NCBI RefSeq assembly: GCF_015207875.1
Contig: NZ_JADEVZ010000015.1
Span: forward strand, 22,705 to 86,704
DNA: 64,000 nt
Direction: 5' to 3'
Source: Dolichospermum sp. LEGE 00240
Lineage (GTDB): Bacteria > Cyanobacteriota > Cyanobacteriia > Cyanobacteriales > Nostocaceae
The notes beneath the pieces are model-generated. The model did not search any database, was not told the DNA's origin, and worked only from the letters and a program-made list of their open reading frames with translations. A program made the position numbers and the translations under genes. Positions 35,951 to 45,192 of the stretch are shown here, in pieces; position 1 is the stretch's first letter, and each line of letters opens with the position of its first letter.

Positions 35951-36277
35951 TTAAGCTGCTACAACTTCTTCTGCTGGTTTTTCTTGGTGAACTTCTTGCT
36001 TGACGGTCATATAACGAATTACTTCTTCGCTCAATCGCATCGACCGTTCCATGATAGCGATTACTGTTCCCGGACCTGTGTAGTTGAGTTGAATATAAAC
36101 GCCATCACGATGTCTTTGAATTTCATAAGCTAGACGACGCTTACCACGGTTTTGAATTTCAATATTCTCAGCACCGTGTTCACGAATGAGGTTTTCGTAT
36201 TTAGCAATTTGTTGTACTACCTGTTCATCTCCCAAGTCAGGACGCAGGATGTACATGGTTTCGTAAACTGTGGTCAT
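35951..36277 (-). CDS. rpsF: 30S ribosomal protein S6
   Basis: 108 aa. [20 protein letters not shown] at the N-terminus, [26 protein letters not shown] in the centre, and [17 protein letters not shown] near the C-terminus are the S6 blocks. Binds 16S rRNA with S18 in the small subunit platform. Short Glu/Ala-rich tail ([10 protein letters not shown]). Stands alone here. Divergent from the FAH-family gene across a 294-bp AT-rich gap that should hold both promoters. Confidence 0.97.
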   Translation of the reverse strand: MTTVYETMYILRPDLGDEQVVQQIAKYENLIREHGAENIEIQNRGKRRLAYEIQRHRDGVYIQLNYTGPGTVIAIMERSMRLSEEVIRYMTVKQEVHQEKPAEEVVAA

Positions 36278-36571
36278 GTTTTTTAAATTTACCTTTTGGA
36301 CAAAATGGCTGAAGAGGTGTTAATTCACACAAACATTGCTGTGAGCGATAATTTCATTGATCAACATCTCAAGCAACAAGGAATTTTGACAATTTTTTAG
36401 CCATTCTACACTAACACAATTTTTAGCAGAATTTGTCCACTGGTTTATAGTTTGTCAATTAAATTCATCAGGTTTTCCATATTTATCTTATAATTTGACA
36501 AGTTTTCAATGGCAATCATTAACCACATTCTGCATAAAAGAAAGCATATTTAAGGGATATTTGTCAAACTT

Positions 36572-37345
36572 ATGGCGCAGCGATATGTGCGAGTTCAAAG
36601 TCAAGAAGGGAAAATTCACTATGGGTTGCTCCAGCTTACTCAGAATGTGGAGGTGCTAGATGCTCCACCTTGGTTGGATGGTCAACCTACGGATTTAATC
36701 CTGCCATCCAATTCTTACACGATTCTAGCGCCCTGTGCGCCTTCAAAAATTGTGGGTGTAGGCAAGAATTATGCTGATCATGCAGCGGAAATGGGGACTC
36801 CTGTATTTGCTGAACCGCTAATTTTTTTCAAACCGCCTACGTCTGTCATTGCGTCGGCAAAAGAAATTAAGTATCCTCATCAGTCTCAACGGGTAGACTA
36901 TGAAGGAGAATTGGCTTTGGTGATTGGCGATCGCACCTGTGATTGTACCCCAGCCCAAGCCCAAAGTAAAATTTGGGGTTATACCATTGCCAATGATGTC
37001 ACAGCCAGGGATTTACAGAAAAAAGACCCCCAATGGACTAGAGCCAAAGGTTTTGACACTTTTTGTCCTTTGGGTCCTTGGATTGTCCGAGAATTGAACC
37101 CAGGTGCGAGATTACAAACATTTTTGAATGATCATCCCCACCCAGTTCAGTCTACTTGTATTGATCAAATGGTATTTTCCCCAGATTTTTTGGTGTCTTA
37201 TATCAGTCAAGTGATGACCTTATTACCTGGGGATATAATATTAACTGGTACACCAATGGGGGTAGGAGCTTTACAAATAGGCGATCGCATCCGTGTGGAA
37301 ATCGAAGGAATTGGTCGCCTAGAAAACACAGTTGTAGGGCGTTAG
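36572..37345 (+). CDS. Fumarylacetoacetate hydrolase (FAH) family protein
   Basis: 257 aa. N-terminal small domain (RYVRVQSQEGKIHYGLLQ), then the FAH core: IVGVGKNYADHAAEMG, PLIFFKPPTSVIA, RVDYEGELALVIG (metal-binding E-x-E), NDVTARDLQKKDPQWTRAKGFDTFCPLGPW, and ILTGTPMGVGAL. It resembles the FAHD1/YcgM group (acylpyruvate hydrolase or oxaloacetate decarboxylase type). The exact substrate cannot be set from sequence. Its stop overlaps the stop of the convergent Tic20 gene by 4 bp. Confidence 0.9.
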   Translation: MAQRYVRVQSQEGKIHYGLLQLTQNVEVLDAPPWLDGQPTDLILPSNSYTILAPCAPSKIVGVGKNYADHAAEMGTPVFAEPLIFFKPPTSVIASAKEIKYPHQSQRVDYEGELALVIGDRTCDCTPAQAQSKIWGYTIANDVTARDLQKKDPQWTRAKGFDTFCPLGPWIVRELNPGARLQTFLNDHPHPVQSTCIDQMVFSPDFLVSYISQVMTLLPGDIILTGTPMGVGALQIGDRIRVEIEGIGRLENTVVGR

Positions 37346-37821
37346 CGTACCTGCATATGTACTGCATCGGAAATCGCGGGAATTTCCGCATACTTACCCA
37401 TCAGAGACTGGAACACAGAATAGACAACTGCGGCCAGTATACCCAAAAAGATGGTATTGGCCAGAGTTTCCATAGCAAAATCAGTGCCAGGAATCGAAGT
37501 CAAAATTCGCAGTAATACGGAACACAAAAATATAACAATATCTAAAAGAATTGCTTGCATTGTATTGAAACGAATGAAATGATTGATTTTTTCGTTTCTC
37601 ACTACCAACATGAATAAGGCAAAAAACACAATCAGTTGACCAATTTGCCCTAAACTTCCGTAAACTATTAGCACTGGTTGCAGTGGTATAAGCAGAAGCT
37701 TAAGTAGCGGAAACTGTCTAAACAAAAAACTACCAAAGCTTAGACTGTCAATCAAAGGCAATAAATAAGGTAAACAAGCGAAAATTCGCTCAGGGAAAGT
37801 TGTAGACCCGCGCCAAGACAT
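37342..37821 (-). CDS. Tic20-family membrane protein
   Basis: 159 aa with four hydrophobic helices. FPERIFACLPYLLPLIDSLSFG at the start, the central LIVFFALFMLVVRNEKINHFIRFNTMQA and the C-terminal VYSVFQSLMGKYAEIPAISDAV are the Tic20 blocks. In plastids Tic20 is part of the inner-envelope import channel; the role of the cyanobacterial ancestor is not established. The gene ends overlapping the FAH gene. Confidence 0.85.
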   Translation of the reverse strand: MSWRGSTTFPERIFACLPYLLPLIDSLSFGSFLFRQFPLLKLLLIPLQPVLIVYGSLGQIGQLIVFFALFMLVVRNEKINHFIRFNTMQAILLDIVIFLCSVLLRILTSIPGTDFAMETLANTIFLGILAAVVYSVFQSLMGKYAEIPAISDAVHMQVR

Positions 37822-37897
37822 TTTGTGTTCTCCTGTGGCTAAATTTCAACAGCTATTGAGCTTAGGATAACGCAGATACTTGACCTTGCTGGCAAAT

Positions 37898-38095
37898 CTA
37901 TTTTATATTGGCGACACGAAAGCCCATCACACACTCATATTGGTCTGGCTGTTGTTCTGTAAACTTATTAATTGCTTGACCACAGCGCAGTTTACCTCCA
38001 CCCCAGCGAGGTTGTCCACTACCATTTGCTAGTAAACAAGACTGACAGACCTTTTCAGAGCTAAGGATTTGATTGTCCATGAGAATGACTAACAT
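37898..38095 (-). CDS. Small conserved cyanobacterial protein with Cys motif
   Basis: 65 aa from ATG 38093-38095, with GAGGGGG about 5 nt before it; the longer frame from 38125 and a shorter start (MDNQILSS) are alternatives. SSEKVCQSCLLANGSGQPRWGGGKLRCGQ carries C-x2-C and a later Cys, a zinc-ribbon-like or Fe-S-type pattern, and another Cys follows in YECVMGFRV. I know it only as a conserved hypothetical. Confidence 0.6.
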   Translation of the reverse strand: MLVILMDNQILSSEKVCQSCLLANGSGQPRWGGGKLRCGQAINKFTEQQPDQYECVMGFRVANIK

Positions 38096-38595
38096 CTCAA
38101 CCCCCTCTTTTCCTAAATAGAGCAATTAAAAAAATTGACAATAGAGAAAATTTGCCACAGTGGTATGCACTTGCGTGAAATACAGAATTGATAAAAAACG
38201 ATATAATACCAAACCCTGGCGATTAGAAAGATGCCTCCGGCACGCTAACGCGAACGCGGAACCATACAAACCAAGTCCGCCTACGCGGACTCAGGAAAAA
38301 TCAAGGGTTTTGCCTGTGTAGCCGTGACTTCCAGTCGCTAGGTGCAAAATGTGAGTCTCCCCTTGTTGCTATTGTATCTTGTATATTTAAGAGTTTTGTG
38401 AGTTTAGGTACAAAATAATACGTAAATTCCAGCCACCACGTTGATTAAAGTCAATAATTCTTAGATAATAACCTTCCCCGTTCTCAAAGGTTTTCCGTCT
38501 AAATTCTTATAATAAACAAATTGCCTAATTTACAACTTTGGTAATAGGTTTAACCCCAATTTCAATTTTCATCAACTTTATCAGCAACATCAAAA
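38096..38595. other. glyA upstream region with a dispersed repeat
   Basis: About 500 bp. A dispersed repeat covers 38226-38341 (AAGTCCGCCTACGCGGACT hairpin, GGGTTTTGCCTGTGTAGCCG). The last 200 bp are AT-rich and should hold the glyA promoter. No glycine riboswitch fold was recognised. Confidence 0.45.
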
Positions 38596-39879
38596 ATGAC
38601 AAAAACTAACTCAGACCTGCTAAAAAACTCCGATCCTGCCATTAATGAACTAATTAACCAAGAATTACAGCGCCAACGTGATCACCTAGAATTAATTGCC
38701 AGTGAAAACTTTACCTCCGCTGCCGTATTAGCTGCCCAAGGTTCAGTATTAACCAATAAATACGCCGAAGGCTTACCCGGTAAACGTTATTATGGCGGTT
38801 GCGAGTTTGTTGACAAAATTGAACAAATAGCCATTGACCGAGCTAAACAGCTATTTGGTGCGGCTCATGCCAATGTTCAACCCCATTCCGGCGCCCAAGC
38901 TAATTTTGCCGTCTTCCTGACCCTGCTGCAACCAGGAGACACAATTATGGGTATGGACTTATCCCATGGGGGACACCTGACTCACGGTTCACCAGTGAAT
39001 GTTTCTGGTAAATGGTTTCAAGTCCGTCATTATGGCGTAAGTAAAGAAACCGAACAATTGGATTATGACCAAATCCGGGATTTAGCACTTAAAGAACGTC
39101 CTAAACTGTTGATTTGTGGTTATTCAGCCTATCCTCGGATTATTGACTTTGAAAAGTTCCGCAGTATTGCTGATGAAGTTGGCGCTTACTTACTTGCAGA
39201 TATTGCTCACATTGCTGGTTTAGTGGCGACTGGTCATCATCCCAACCCCCTGCCCTATTGTGATGTTGTTACCACCACAACTCATAAAACCCTACGTGGT
39301 CCAAGAGGTGGCTTGATTTTGACCCGTGATGCCGAATTGGGTAAAAAGCTGGATAAATCAGTGTTCCCAGGGACTCAAGGTGGACCACTAGAACACGTTA
39401 TTGCTGGTAAGGCTGTGGCTTTTGGTGAAGCTCTCAAACCTGAGTTTACAGACTATTCTGGACGGGTAATTGCAAATGCTCGCGCTATGGCTACTCAATT
39501 GCAAAACAGAGGCTTTAAATTAGTGTCTGATGGCACAGACAATCACTTGATGTTAGTAGATTTACGTTCTATTGGTATGACTGGGAAGAAGGGAGATCAA
39601 CTGGTTAGCACTGTGAATATCACCGCCAATAAAAATACAGTTCCCTTTGATACTGAATCACCTTTTGTTACTAGTGGTTTAAGATTGGGTTCTCCAGCGA
39701 TGACAACTAGAGGTTTCGGTGTGGCAGAATTTACGGAAGTTGCGAATATTATTAGCGATCGCCTACTTTCCCCAGATTCAGATACAGTAACTAAAGATTG
39801 TTTAATGAGAGTCGCCGCATTGTGCGATCGCTTCCCATTATATCCTCACCTGGAAATTCCCGTACCAGCCCTAGTTTAA
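38596..39879 (+). CDS. glyA: Serine hydroxymethyltransferase
   Basis: 427 aa cytosolic PLP enzyme converting serine and tetrahydrofolate into glycine and methylene-THF; in cyanobacteria it also acts in photorespiratory glycine metabolism. Conserved segments: [53 protein letters not shown] and [16 protein letters not shown] with the PLP-binding Lys. Full length. Monocistronic by context. Confidence 0.98.
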   Translation: MTKTNSDLLKNSDPAINELINQELQRQRDHLELIASENFTSAAVLAAQGSVLTNKYAEGLPGKRYYGGCEFVDKIEQIAIDRAKQLFGAAHANVQPHSGAQANFAVFLTLLQPGDTIMGMDLSHGGHLTHGSPVNVSGKWFQVRHYGVSKETEQLDYDQIRDLALKERPKLLICGYSAYPRIIDFEKFRSIADEVGAYLLADIAHIAGLVATGHHPNPLPYCDVVTTTTHKTLRGPRGGLILTRDAELGKKLDKSVFPGTQGGPLEHVIAGKAVAFGEALKPEFTDYSGRVIANARAMATQLQNRGFKLVSDGTDNHLMLVDLRSIGMTGKKGDQLVSTVNITANKNTVPFDTESPFVTSGLRLGSPAMTTRGFGVAEFTEVANIISDRLLSPDSDTVTKDCLMRVAALCDRFPLYPHLEIPVPALV

Positions 39880-39939
39880 GCAACCTTGGATTAGTGTAGG
39901 GTGGCCATTGTCCACCCTCTGTACTCTCTGTAACCCAGT

Positions 39940-40085
39940 TTTCATTTTGAAGTGAGAATCACGGATTATACGGATTAAAAGATTACGCGGATTAGGTTAT
40001 TTGCTATGATAAAAGTTGCTAAAATCCGTGAAATCAGCGCAATCCGTCTAATCCGTGATTCAGACCTTATTTTTTCAAAATGAGA
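39940..40085. repeat. Inverted-repeat element between glyA and the kinase gene
   Basis: Arms TTTCATTTTGAA.../...TTCAAAATGA with an inner pair GAATCACGGATTA (39956-39968) and TAATCCGTGATTC (40049-40061); the interior repeats the word AATCCG. MITE-like, no clear target duplication. Confidence 0.6.
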
Positions 40086-40252
40086 ATTGCTGCATATAAT
40101 TCTGCCTTGTTGCTATTTTCTTAATTGATGTGATATACTTCAGATAATACCTCTATATTTTTTCTAAAAAAATATTTTTCCGCCAAAGGCGGGGGGCTAA
40201 GAAGGGAAAAGAGAAAGAAGTGCAGAGGGTGAAAGGGTGAGAGTATAAAGGG

Positions 40253-42034
40253 CTACAAAGTCCTGAACGAAAACACGACCCGAAAACCGTAGCTGATGCG
40301 GCGAACGTCACGCAAAGACCTAATGCGAATCGCAGACCGACAATACCTAGCGCCGTTGAGCCAAGAACCGCCGCGCAAGAACTTGTATTGTGCGCTTCGA
40401 TTAATTAAAGCACTACCGTCTTTAGGCGCATTATTATAATTTTCTTCATAATCATCTTCACACCACTCCCATACCTTACCGTGCATATCATACAAACCAA
40501 AAGAGTTCTGGGGAAAAGTTCCTACATCTTTGGTTTGTTGGCGATATTTACCTTTTGCACCGGCAGCGTAAGGATAATTACCATTATAGTTTACCAAATC
40601 AGGGGTGATATTGTCACCAAAATAAAATGGTGTGGTTGTCCCGGCTCTACAAGCGTACTCCCATTCAGCCTCACTGGGTAAACGGTATTTTTTACCTATA
40701 GATTTACTGATTCTAGCACAAAATTCCTGTGCGTCAAGCCATGCAACCTGTTCCACTGGTCTGTTTTTGCCAGAAAAATGGGAGGGTTGGGGATTTAGAT
40801 CATCATTGATTTTTGGTAACGCTGCGACTCTTTCCCATTGTGCTTGAGTAACAGTAAACTTGCCCATGTAAAATGGTTGAATGGTAACTTGATGTTGGGG
40901 ACTTTCGTTATCATATCTTTCTGGTTCATTTTTTGGAGAACCCATTTTAAAAGTTACCCCAGGGATAGCAATCATTTCCAAAGAAATACCATTACCTAAA
41001 TCCTGGGTAAATGATCTGTGAGAATTATTAAATTGCGGTGGAATATTTGCTGGTTGGGGTGGGTTAGTTGGGGGAGAAATAAATTGCTGAAAAATTTGTT
41101 TAAAGGGATTATTAGAAACCTGTGGTGGAGAAGGAACAACAACAGTTTTTTGACTGATAGGATTTTCCAATGCTGCTAAAACTTCCTTCGCTGAATTATA
41201 ACGTTTGCGAGGAATATCCTGCAACATTGTTTCTAAAACATCAGTTAATTCTGGACTTAAAGAAACATACTTTTGCCATTGCCATTGCATTTCTTCGGTA
41301 TCAAATAGTTTATCTTGTCCGTCGGATGTTTGAAAATGTCCCGTCAATAATCGCACACAGGTAACAGCTAAACTATAGAGATCACTACTATGATAAACCA
41401 TGCCACGAGATTGTTCTGGAGGAGCATATCCGGGTGTACCTGTAATAGTCCCAACCCTAGTTAAAATACTGCTACTGGTTTCTTTGGAAACGCCAAAATC
41501 AATTAGGAATAATTTACCTTGTTTACTTCTGATAATATTTTCTGGTTTAATATCTCGATGAATAACATGATTATCATGAATAAATTGGATAACTGGCAAT
41601 AATTCTGTGAGGATAATTATAATTTGGGATTCGTTTAATTTACCTTGAGTTTGAAATTCTTGCAAAAGATTTTGACCATCTATAAATTCTTGGACTAAAT
41701 AAAGTAAACCATCTTGAGAAAAAAATGCCAATAAGTCTGGTATTTGGGAATGTTTTCCTAAGTCTTGCAGTCTGACGGCTTCTTGTTGAAATAGTTCTGT
41801 AGCTTTTTGTAAGGCTGCGCTTCCGGCTTGTTGGGGTAAAAACTGTTTAATGACGCAGGGGGTGTTTAATCTTTCTTCATCTATTGCTCGAAAAGTCTTG
41901 CCAAAACCACCTTCTCCCAGGAATTTAATCGGACGATAGCGATCTCGTAGGACTATTTTACCGCCACAGTTTCGACAAAAGCTAGTACCTGGGAGATTTT
42001 CGTAATTACATTGAGGATTGAGACATTGACTCAT
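40253..42034 (-). CDS. Ser/Thr protein kinase fused to an FGE-sulfatase domain; likely DGR target
   Basis: 593 aa. Residues 4-23 form a C-x4-C...C-x2-C zinc ribbon. The kinase domain (about 33-290) has GEGGFGKTF (G loop from 40), K63, HRDIKPEN (159-166) and DFG (179-181). A Pro-rich linker (about 295-335) leads to an FGE/SUMF1-type domain (about 345-590): FKMGSPKNEPERYDNESPQHQV, YRLPSEAEWEYACRAGTTTPF, GLYDMHGKVWEWCEDDYEEN, FLRGGSW. The end, FLRGGSWLNGARYCRS to YGFRVVFSFRTL, has the layout of a diversity-generating retroelement variable repeat in a C-type-lectin-fold FGE domain. The kinase half suggests that ligand binding is coupled to phosphorylation signalling. Monocistronic. Confidence 0.9.
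   Translation of the reverse strand: MSQCLNPQCNYENLPGTSFCRNCGGKIVLRDRYRPIKFLGEGGFGKTFRAIDEERLNTPCVIKQFLPQQAGSAALQKATELFQQEAVRLQDLGKHSQIPDLLAFFSQDGLLYLVQEFIDGQNLLQEFQTQGKLNESQIIIILTELLPVIQFIHDNHVIHRDIKPENIIRSKQGKLFLIDFGVSKETSSSILTRVGTITGTPGYAPPEQSRGMVYHSSDLYSLAVTCVRLLTGHFQTSDGQDKLFDTEEMQWQWQKYVSLSPELTDVLETMLQDIPRKRYNSAKEVLAALENPISQKTVVVPSPPQVSNNPFKQIFQQFISPPTNPPQPANIPPQFNNSHRSFTQDLGNGISLEMIAIPGVTFKMGSPKNEPERYDNESPQHQVTIQPFYMGKFTVTQAQWERVAALPKINDDLNPQPSHFSGKNRPVEQVAWLDAQEFCARISKSIGKKYRLPSEAEWEYACRAGTTTPFYFGDNITPDLVNYNGNYPYAAGAKGKYRQQTKDVGTFPQNSFGLYDMHGKVWEWCEDDYEENYNNAPKDGSALINRSAQYKFLRGGSWLNGARYCRSAIRIRSLRDVRRISYGFRVVFSFRTL
40289..40360 (-). other. Putative DGR variable repeat (VR)
   Basis: Coding strand codons between GGTTCTTGG and GGTTTTCGG: fixed residues (A-R, C-R-S-A, R, D, R) alternate with codons that nearly all end in C or T and look like mutated AAC/AAT: CTC, AAC, GGC, TAT, ATT, ATT, TCT, GTT, CGC, ATC, AGC, TAC. 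One exception is TTG. The following GC-richer block (40254-40288, GTCGTGTTTTCGTTCAGG...) sits where an IMH would be. Confidence 0.7.
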
Positions 42035-42077
42035 GGTAGGCGCTGGGTATATCTAGTAATGATTATAGCATACTACT

Positions 42078-42766
42078 GTCTGATAGCGTAGCATAGCGCA
42101 AGCCATATCATGATATCCACCGATTTAAGGATTTTCAGGATAATTTTGTTTGATGTTATGTTCTTTGGAATTTAGATTTTTGAGAACATTTATTCTATCT
42201 AAATGGTAATTTCGACGATATTTTTGTTATTGCTGACTATTCAAATCAAAATCCTTCCCATTTCCAAAAGTCTCCAACAATAATCCTGAAAATCCTCAAA
42301 TCCTGAAAATCCTGATTCAGACAATATTGCTTATTAAATATTTAAATCAAAATCTTTCCCATTCCCAAAAGTCTCCAACCACAATCCTGAAAATCCTCAA
42401 ATCCTGAAAATCCTGATTCAGACAATATTGCTTATTAAATATTCAAATCAAAATCCTTCCCATTCCCAAAAGTCTCCAACCACAATCCTGAAAATCCTCA
42501 AATCCTGAAAATCCTGATTCAGACAATATTGCTTATTAAATATTCAAATCAAAATCCTTCCCATTTCCAAAAGTCTCCAACAATAATCCTGAAAATCCTC
42601 AAATCCTGAAAATCCTGATTCAGACAATATTGCTTATTAAATATTCAAATCAAAATCCTTCCCATTCCCAAAAGTCTCCAACAACAATCCTGAAAATCCT
42701 CAAATCCTGAAAATCCTCAAATCCTGAAAATCCTGATATGGCTTGCGCCACGCTACGCTATCAGAC
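42078..42766. repeat. Inverted repeat pair enclosing a tandem array
   Basis: 33-bp arms: GTCTGATAGCGTAGC... at 42078-42110 and ...GCTACGCTATCAGAC at 42734-42766, pairing with one mismatch. The 5-unit 101-bp array lies between them. The right arm contains the prmC stop codon. Confidence 0.75.
42241..42740. repeat. 101-bp tandem array, five units
   Basis: Units begin TCAAATCAAAATCC (or TTAAATC) at 42241, 42342, 42443, 42544 and 42645, exactly 101 bp apart, differing at a few positions (ATTTCC/ATTCCC; CAATAATCC/CCACAATCC). The inner word AATCCTGAAAATCCT is itself repeated. The same words in reverse occur after dxs (47107-47152). Confidence 0.9.
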
Positions 42767-43666
42767 AATATTTTGCTTACAAGCCACAGCAAAACGTTCA
42801 ATTCCCGCCAAATCAGCATGAATAGAAATATTGCCATAATTCCCATTACTTACCAATAATTCCCGCACCATTTCCGCCTGTCCTGCCATCATTTCAATTA
42901 ACCACAGCCCCCCAGGACGCAAATAATCAGGGGAAACATTAATTAAATGACGAATATAGTCTAAACCATCTGCACCACCATCTAAAGCTAAATGAGGTTC
43001 ATGTTTCACCACTTCCGGCTGTAAAGTTAAGACCGTATCACTAGGGATATAGGGCGGATTGGATACCATACCGCTAAACTGACCCTTGAGAGATTCTAGA
43101 GGTTGCCACCAAGAACCCTGATAAAATTGAATCCGTTCCCGAAAACCCAAATTTTCAGCATTGGTTTCAGCTACGGCTAAAGCAGCGGGACTAATGTCTA
43201 CAGCATGAATCATCGCATCTGTCAAGACTTCAGCCAAACCAATGGATATCGCCCCACTACCCGTTCCCAAATCCGCCCAATGTCCTGTTTTTAACTCACC
43301 ATTAGCAGCAGCGACAGCCAAATCAATCAATATCTCTGTTTCTGGTCTAGGAATTAAGACCGCATTGGATACCGTGAGTTGAAACTTTCGCCAAGCCGTC
43401 ATTCCCGCAATATACTGCACCGGTAAACGGTCATCTAATCGCCTTTGCCACAATTGCTCTAAGTCAGTTAAAGACAATTCTATGGGGATTTCCTGCCATG
43501 TTTTGAAAGACTCCAAACGCAGCGCCAAGCGGTCTAAATTAGCTATTGTTAATAATAGCCAATCTACCTCCATTGGGGATATATCCGCAGCTACAGCCCC
43601 TTGAATTGCGGTTTTGCGCCACAGCCAAAGTTCTAATCCAGAAACCTTATAATTTGGCTTTAACAT
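42761..43666 (-). CDS. prmC: Release factor glutamine methyltransferase
   Basis: 301 aa. Methylates the GGQ glutamine of peptide-chain release factors. N-terminal helical part (LWLWRKTAIQGAVAA), VQYIAGMTAWRKFQLTVSNAVLIPRPETE (substrate loop), WADLGTGSGAISIGLA (SAM motif I) and MVSNPPYIP (catalytic NPPY). C-terminus ends ACKQNIV with the TGA inside the inverted-repeat arm 42734-42766, so the repeat supplies the stop. The next gene upstream (Tic22) is 22 bp away on the same strand, suggesting cotranscription. Confidence 0.95.
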   Translation of the reverse strand: MLKPNYKVSGLELWLWRKTAIQGAVAADISPMEVDWLLLTIANLDRLALRLESFKTWQEIPIELSLTDLEQLWQRRLDDRLPVQYIAGMTAWRKFQLTVSNAVLIPRPETEILIDLAVAAANGELKTGHWADLGTGSGAISIGLAEVLTDAMIHAVDISPAALAVAETNAENLGFRERIQFYQGSWWQPLESLKGQFSGMVSNPPYIPSDTVLTLQPEVVKHEPHLALDGGADGLDYIRHLINVSPDYLRPGGLWLIEMMAGQAEMVRELLVSNGNYGNISIHADLAGIERFAVACKQNIV

Positions 43667-43688
43667 TTCAGGAGGTAAAAATAATTGT

Positions 43689-44462
43689 CTATTTCTTGGG
43701 TTGAGCGGGAACTATAGAACGAATAAATTCTAGTGATTCCCGTGAAGGAAACAAGAAAATTTTATTAGTGCTGGGATCATTACTACTACTGAGTGTGTCA
43801 ATCACTCTATACAGATCTAATACCTGAATTTCTGTATTAGCAGCTTCCTGTGGTTTAGCCTTTTTAAATTCTTCTAAAAGAGCCACTGCTTGTTCTTTAT
43901 CAAAATAGAAAGGAATTAATCGCTCCTTTCCTGCTTGTCCTTTGGGAATTGTTAAATAGCTATTTTCCTGCTTAAATTTTGGCACAAACAAAGGAATACC
44001 ATCAAATTTTTTGTCTGTTTTACCGCTGCTATTCAGCATGGTTATTGCCTGATCTACCTGTTGTTTAGTAGGGACTAAGGTAAAAATGACATTAGAGTCT
44101 TTCTTCTTATTATTTTCTACGACTAATTTATAGTATTCTGCTAAAGAAACAGGTGTGATTTGGATAGTGCTTGCTAACTGAGGATTTTCTTTTTTTAGTC
44201 GCTTTTCTAAAAAAGATTGAGCATCTTTTTTGCTCAGAAAAAAGCCTATCTGGGAAATAGTCTTGGATTGATTTTTCCTAGAGATAACTACAAATTCTCC
44301 TTTGGTATTAGTTAGTGTAAAAACGGGTACTTCTTGTAAAGTTTTTACTACTTGCTCCTGTGGTAAAGCAAAGGCTGGGAGGTTATTGATTCCCAATACG
44401 CCCCCAAACATCACACTACCAGCTAAACCCAATGTCAAGCCCCAACGTACCAATAATTTCAT
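43689..44462 (-). CDS. Tic22-family protein
   Basis: 257 aa from ATG 44460-44462, with GAGGAG 5 nt upstream; a GTG at 44468 would add 2 residues. A hydrophobic N-terminal segment (LTLGLAGSVMFGGVLGI) followed by NNLPAFALPQEQ looks like a signal peptide, so it probably acts in the periplasm. Repeated halves carry the Tic22 pattern: VPVFTLTNTKGEFVVIS, GFFLSKKDAQSFLE and GIPLFVPK, IPFYFDKEQAVALLEEF. The cyanobacterial Tic22 homologue is reported to be a periplasmic chaperone-like protein for outer-membrane biogenesis. It lies 22 bp before prmC. Confidence 0.85.
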   Translation of the reverse strand: MKLLVRWGLTLGLAGSVMFGGVLGINNLPAFALPQEQVVKTLQEVPVFTLTNTKGEFVVISRKNQSKTISQIGFFLSKKDAQSFLEKRLKKENPQLASTIQITPVSLAEYYKLVVENNKKKDSNVIFTLVPTKQQVDQAITMLNSSGKTDKKFDGIPLFVPKFKQENSYLTIPKGQAGKERLIPFYFDKEQAVALLEEFKKAKPQEAANTEIQVLDLYRVIDTLSSSNDPSTNKIFLFPSRESLEFIRSIVPAQPKK

Positions 44463-45192
44463 GATCACTCCTCACCTCAATAATTTCATTCAATGCCAAC
44501 AATTAGACGAATTGTCAGATTTATATACCAATACAGCAGATTGAGTAGTTAGGAGGTACAAAATCTAAATTTAAACCTATACACAAAGTCAATTTTACTC
44601 CTGACTCCTGACTCCTGCTGTCACTAGTTTTAGTTATATAGCAGACCATTTATTTTACAAAAAACTTATGGTAGCTATTTGGTATCAACTATCAATTCTT
44701 GAAATACGACTTTGTCAAACCTTTTGGTGGCAATGATATTATCACCTGTAGAAACTGAATATACGCATTAAAGTTATTTTATTTTTATTTTTGCTTGGCT
44801 ATTCATTTCCATTATCCCACCCAAAAGCCTGAAAACCCTATTATATGTCTTCTCTAGGAAGAAAGAAGATCCAGATGTTTTGCCATTCTATCCTGTGTTT
44901 AGTGACGATCTGATTACATTTAACGTTCCAAAAACCAATTGATAAGGTGTGTGGCGGTTTTGGGAGGTTACAATTTATGCCAGTTACTGGGTCATTATAT
45001 GGTTTAAATCAAAATATAACATTGATACTATTCTCATCCAAGAATGAAACAAAAATTTATCCATGAATCTTAAAAACGTACAAAAGTTATAGTTAAACAA
45101 CAACAATTAACGACAGTCAGATTTTAGAAGCCACCGGAAGTGGGAAAATAAAATCATGCCAAAAGAAGACCTAAAGAGGAAAAGCCGATAAT
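44463..45192. other. Divergent intergenic region between tic22 and dxs
   Basis: About 730 bp with no supportable ORF. Contains a short CTGACTCCTGACTCCTGCT tract (about 44603-44621) and long AT-rich stretches. It must hold promoters for both genes. AGAGGA at 45174-45179 is the dxs ribosome-binding site. Confidence 0.4.

Noticed and set aside
38400..38595. Glycine riboswitch before glyA
   Set aside because: No recognisable aptamer cores or tandem arrangement; only AT-rich DNA.
40100..40260. DGR template repeat and reverse transcriptase beside the kinase-FGE gene
   Set aside because: No second near-identical copy of the variable region and no reverse-transcriptase frame found in the window.
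42241..42740. CRISPR array
   Set aside because: Period 101 bp with conserved sequence across the full unit, so it is a plain tandem repeat.
42078..42766. Attachment sites of an integrated element
   Set aside because: The arms are inverted, not direct, and nothing between them encodes an integrase or cargo.
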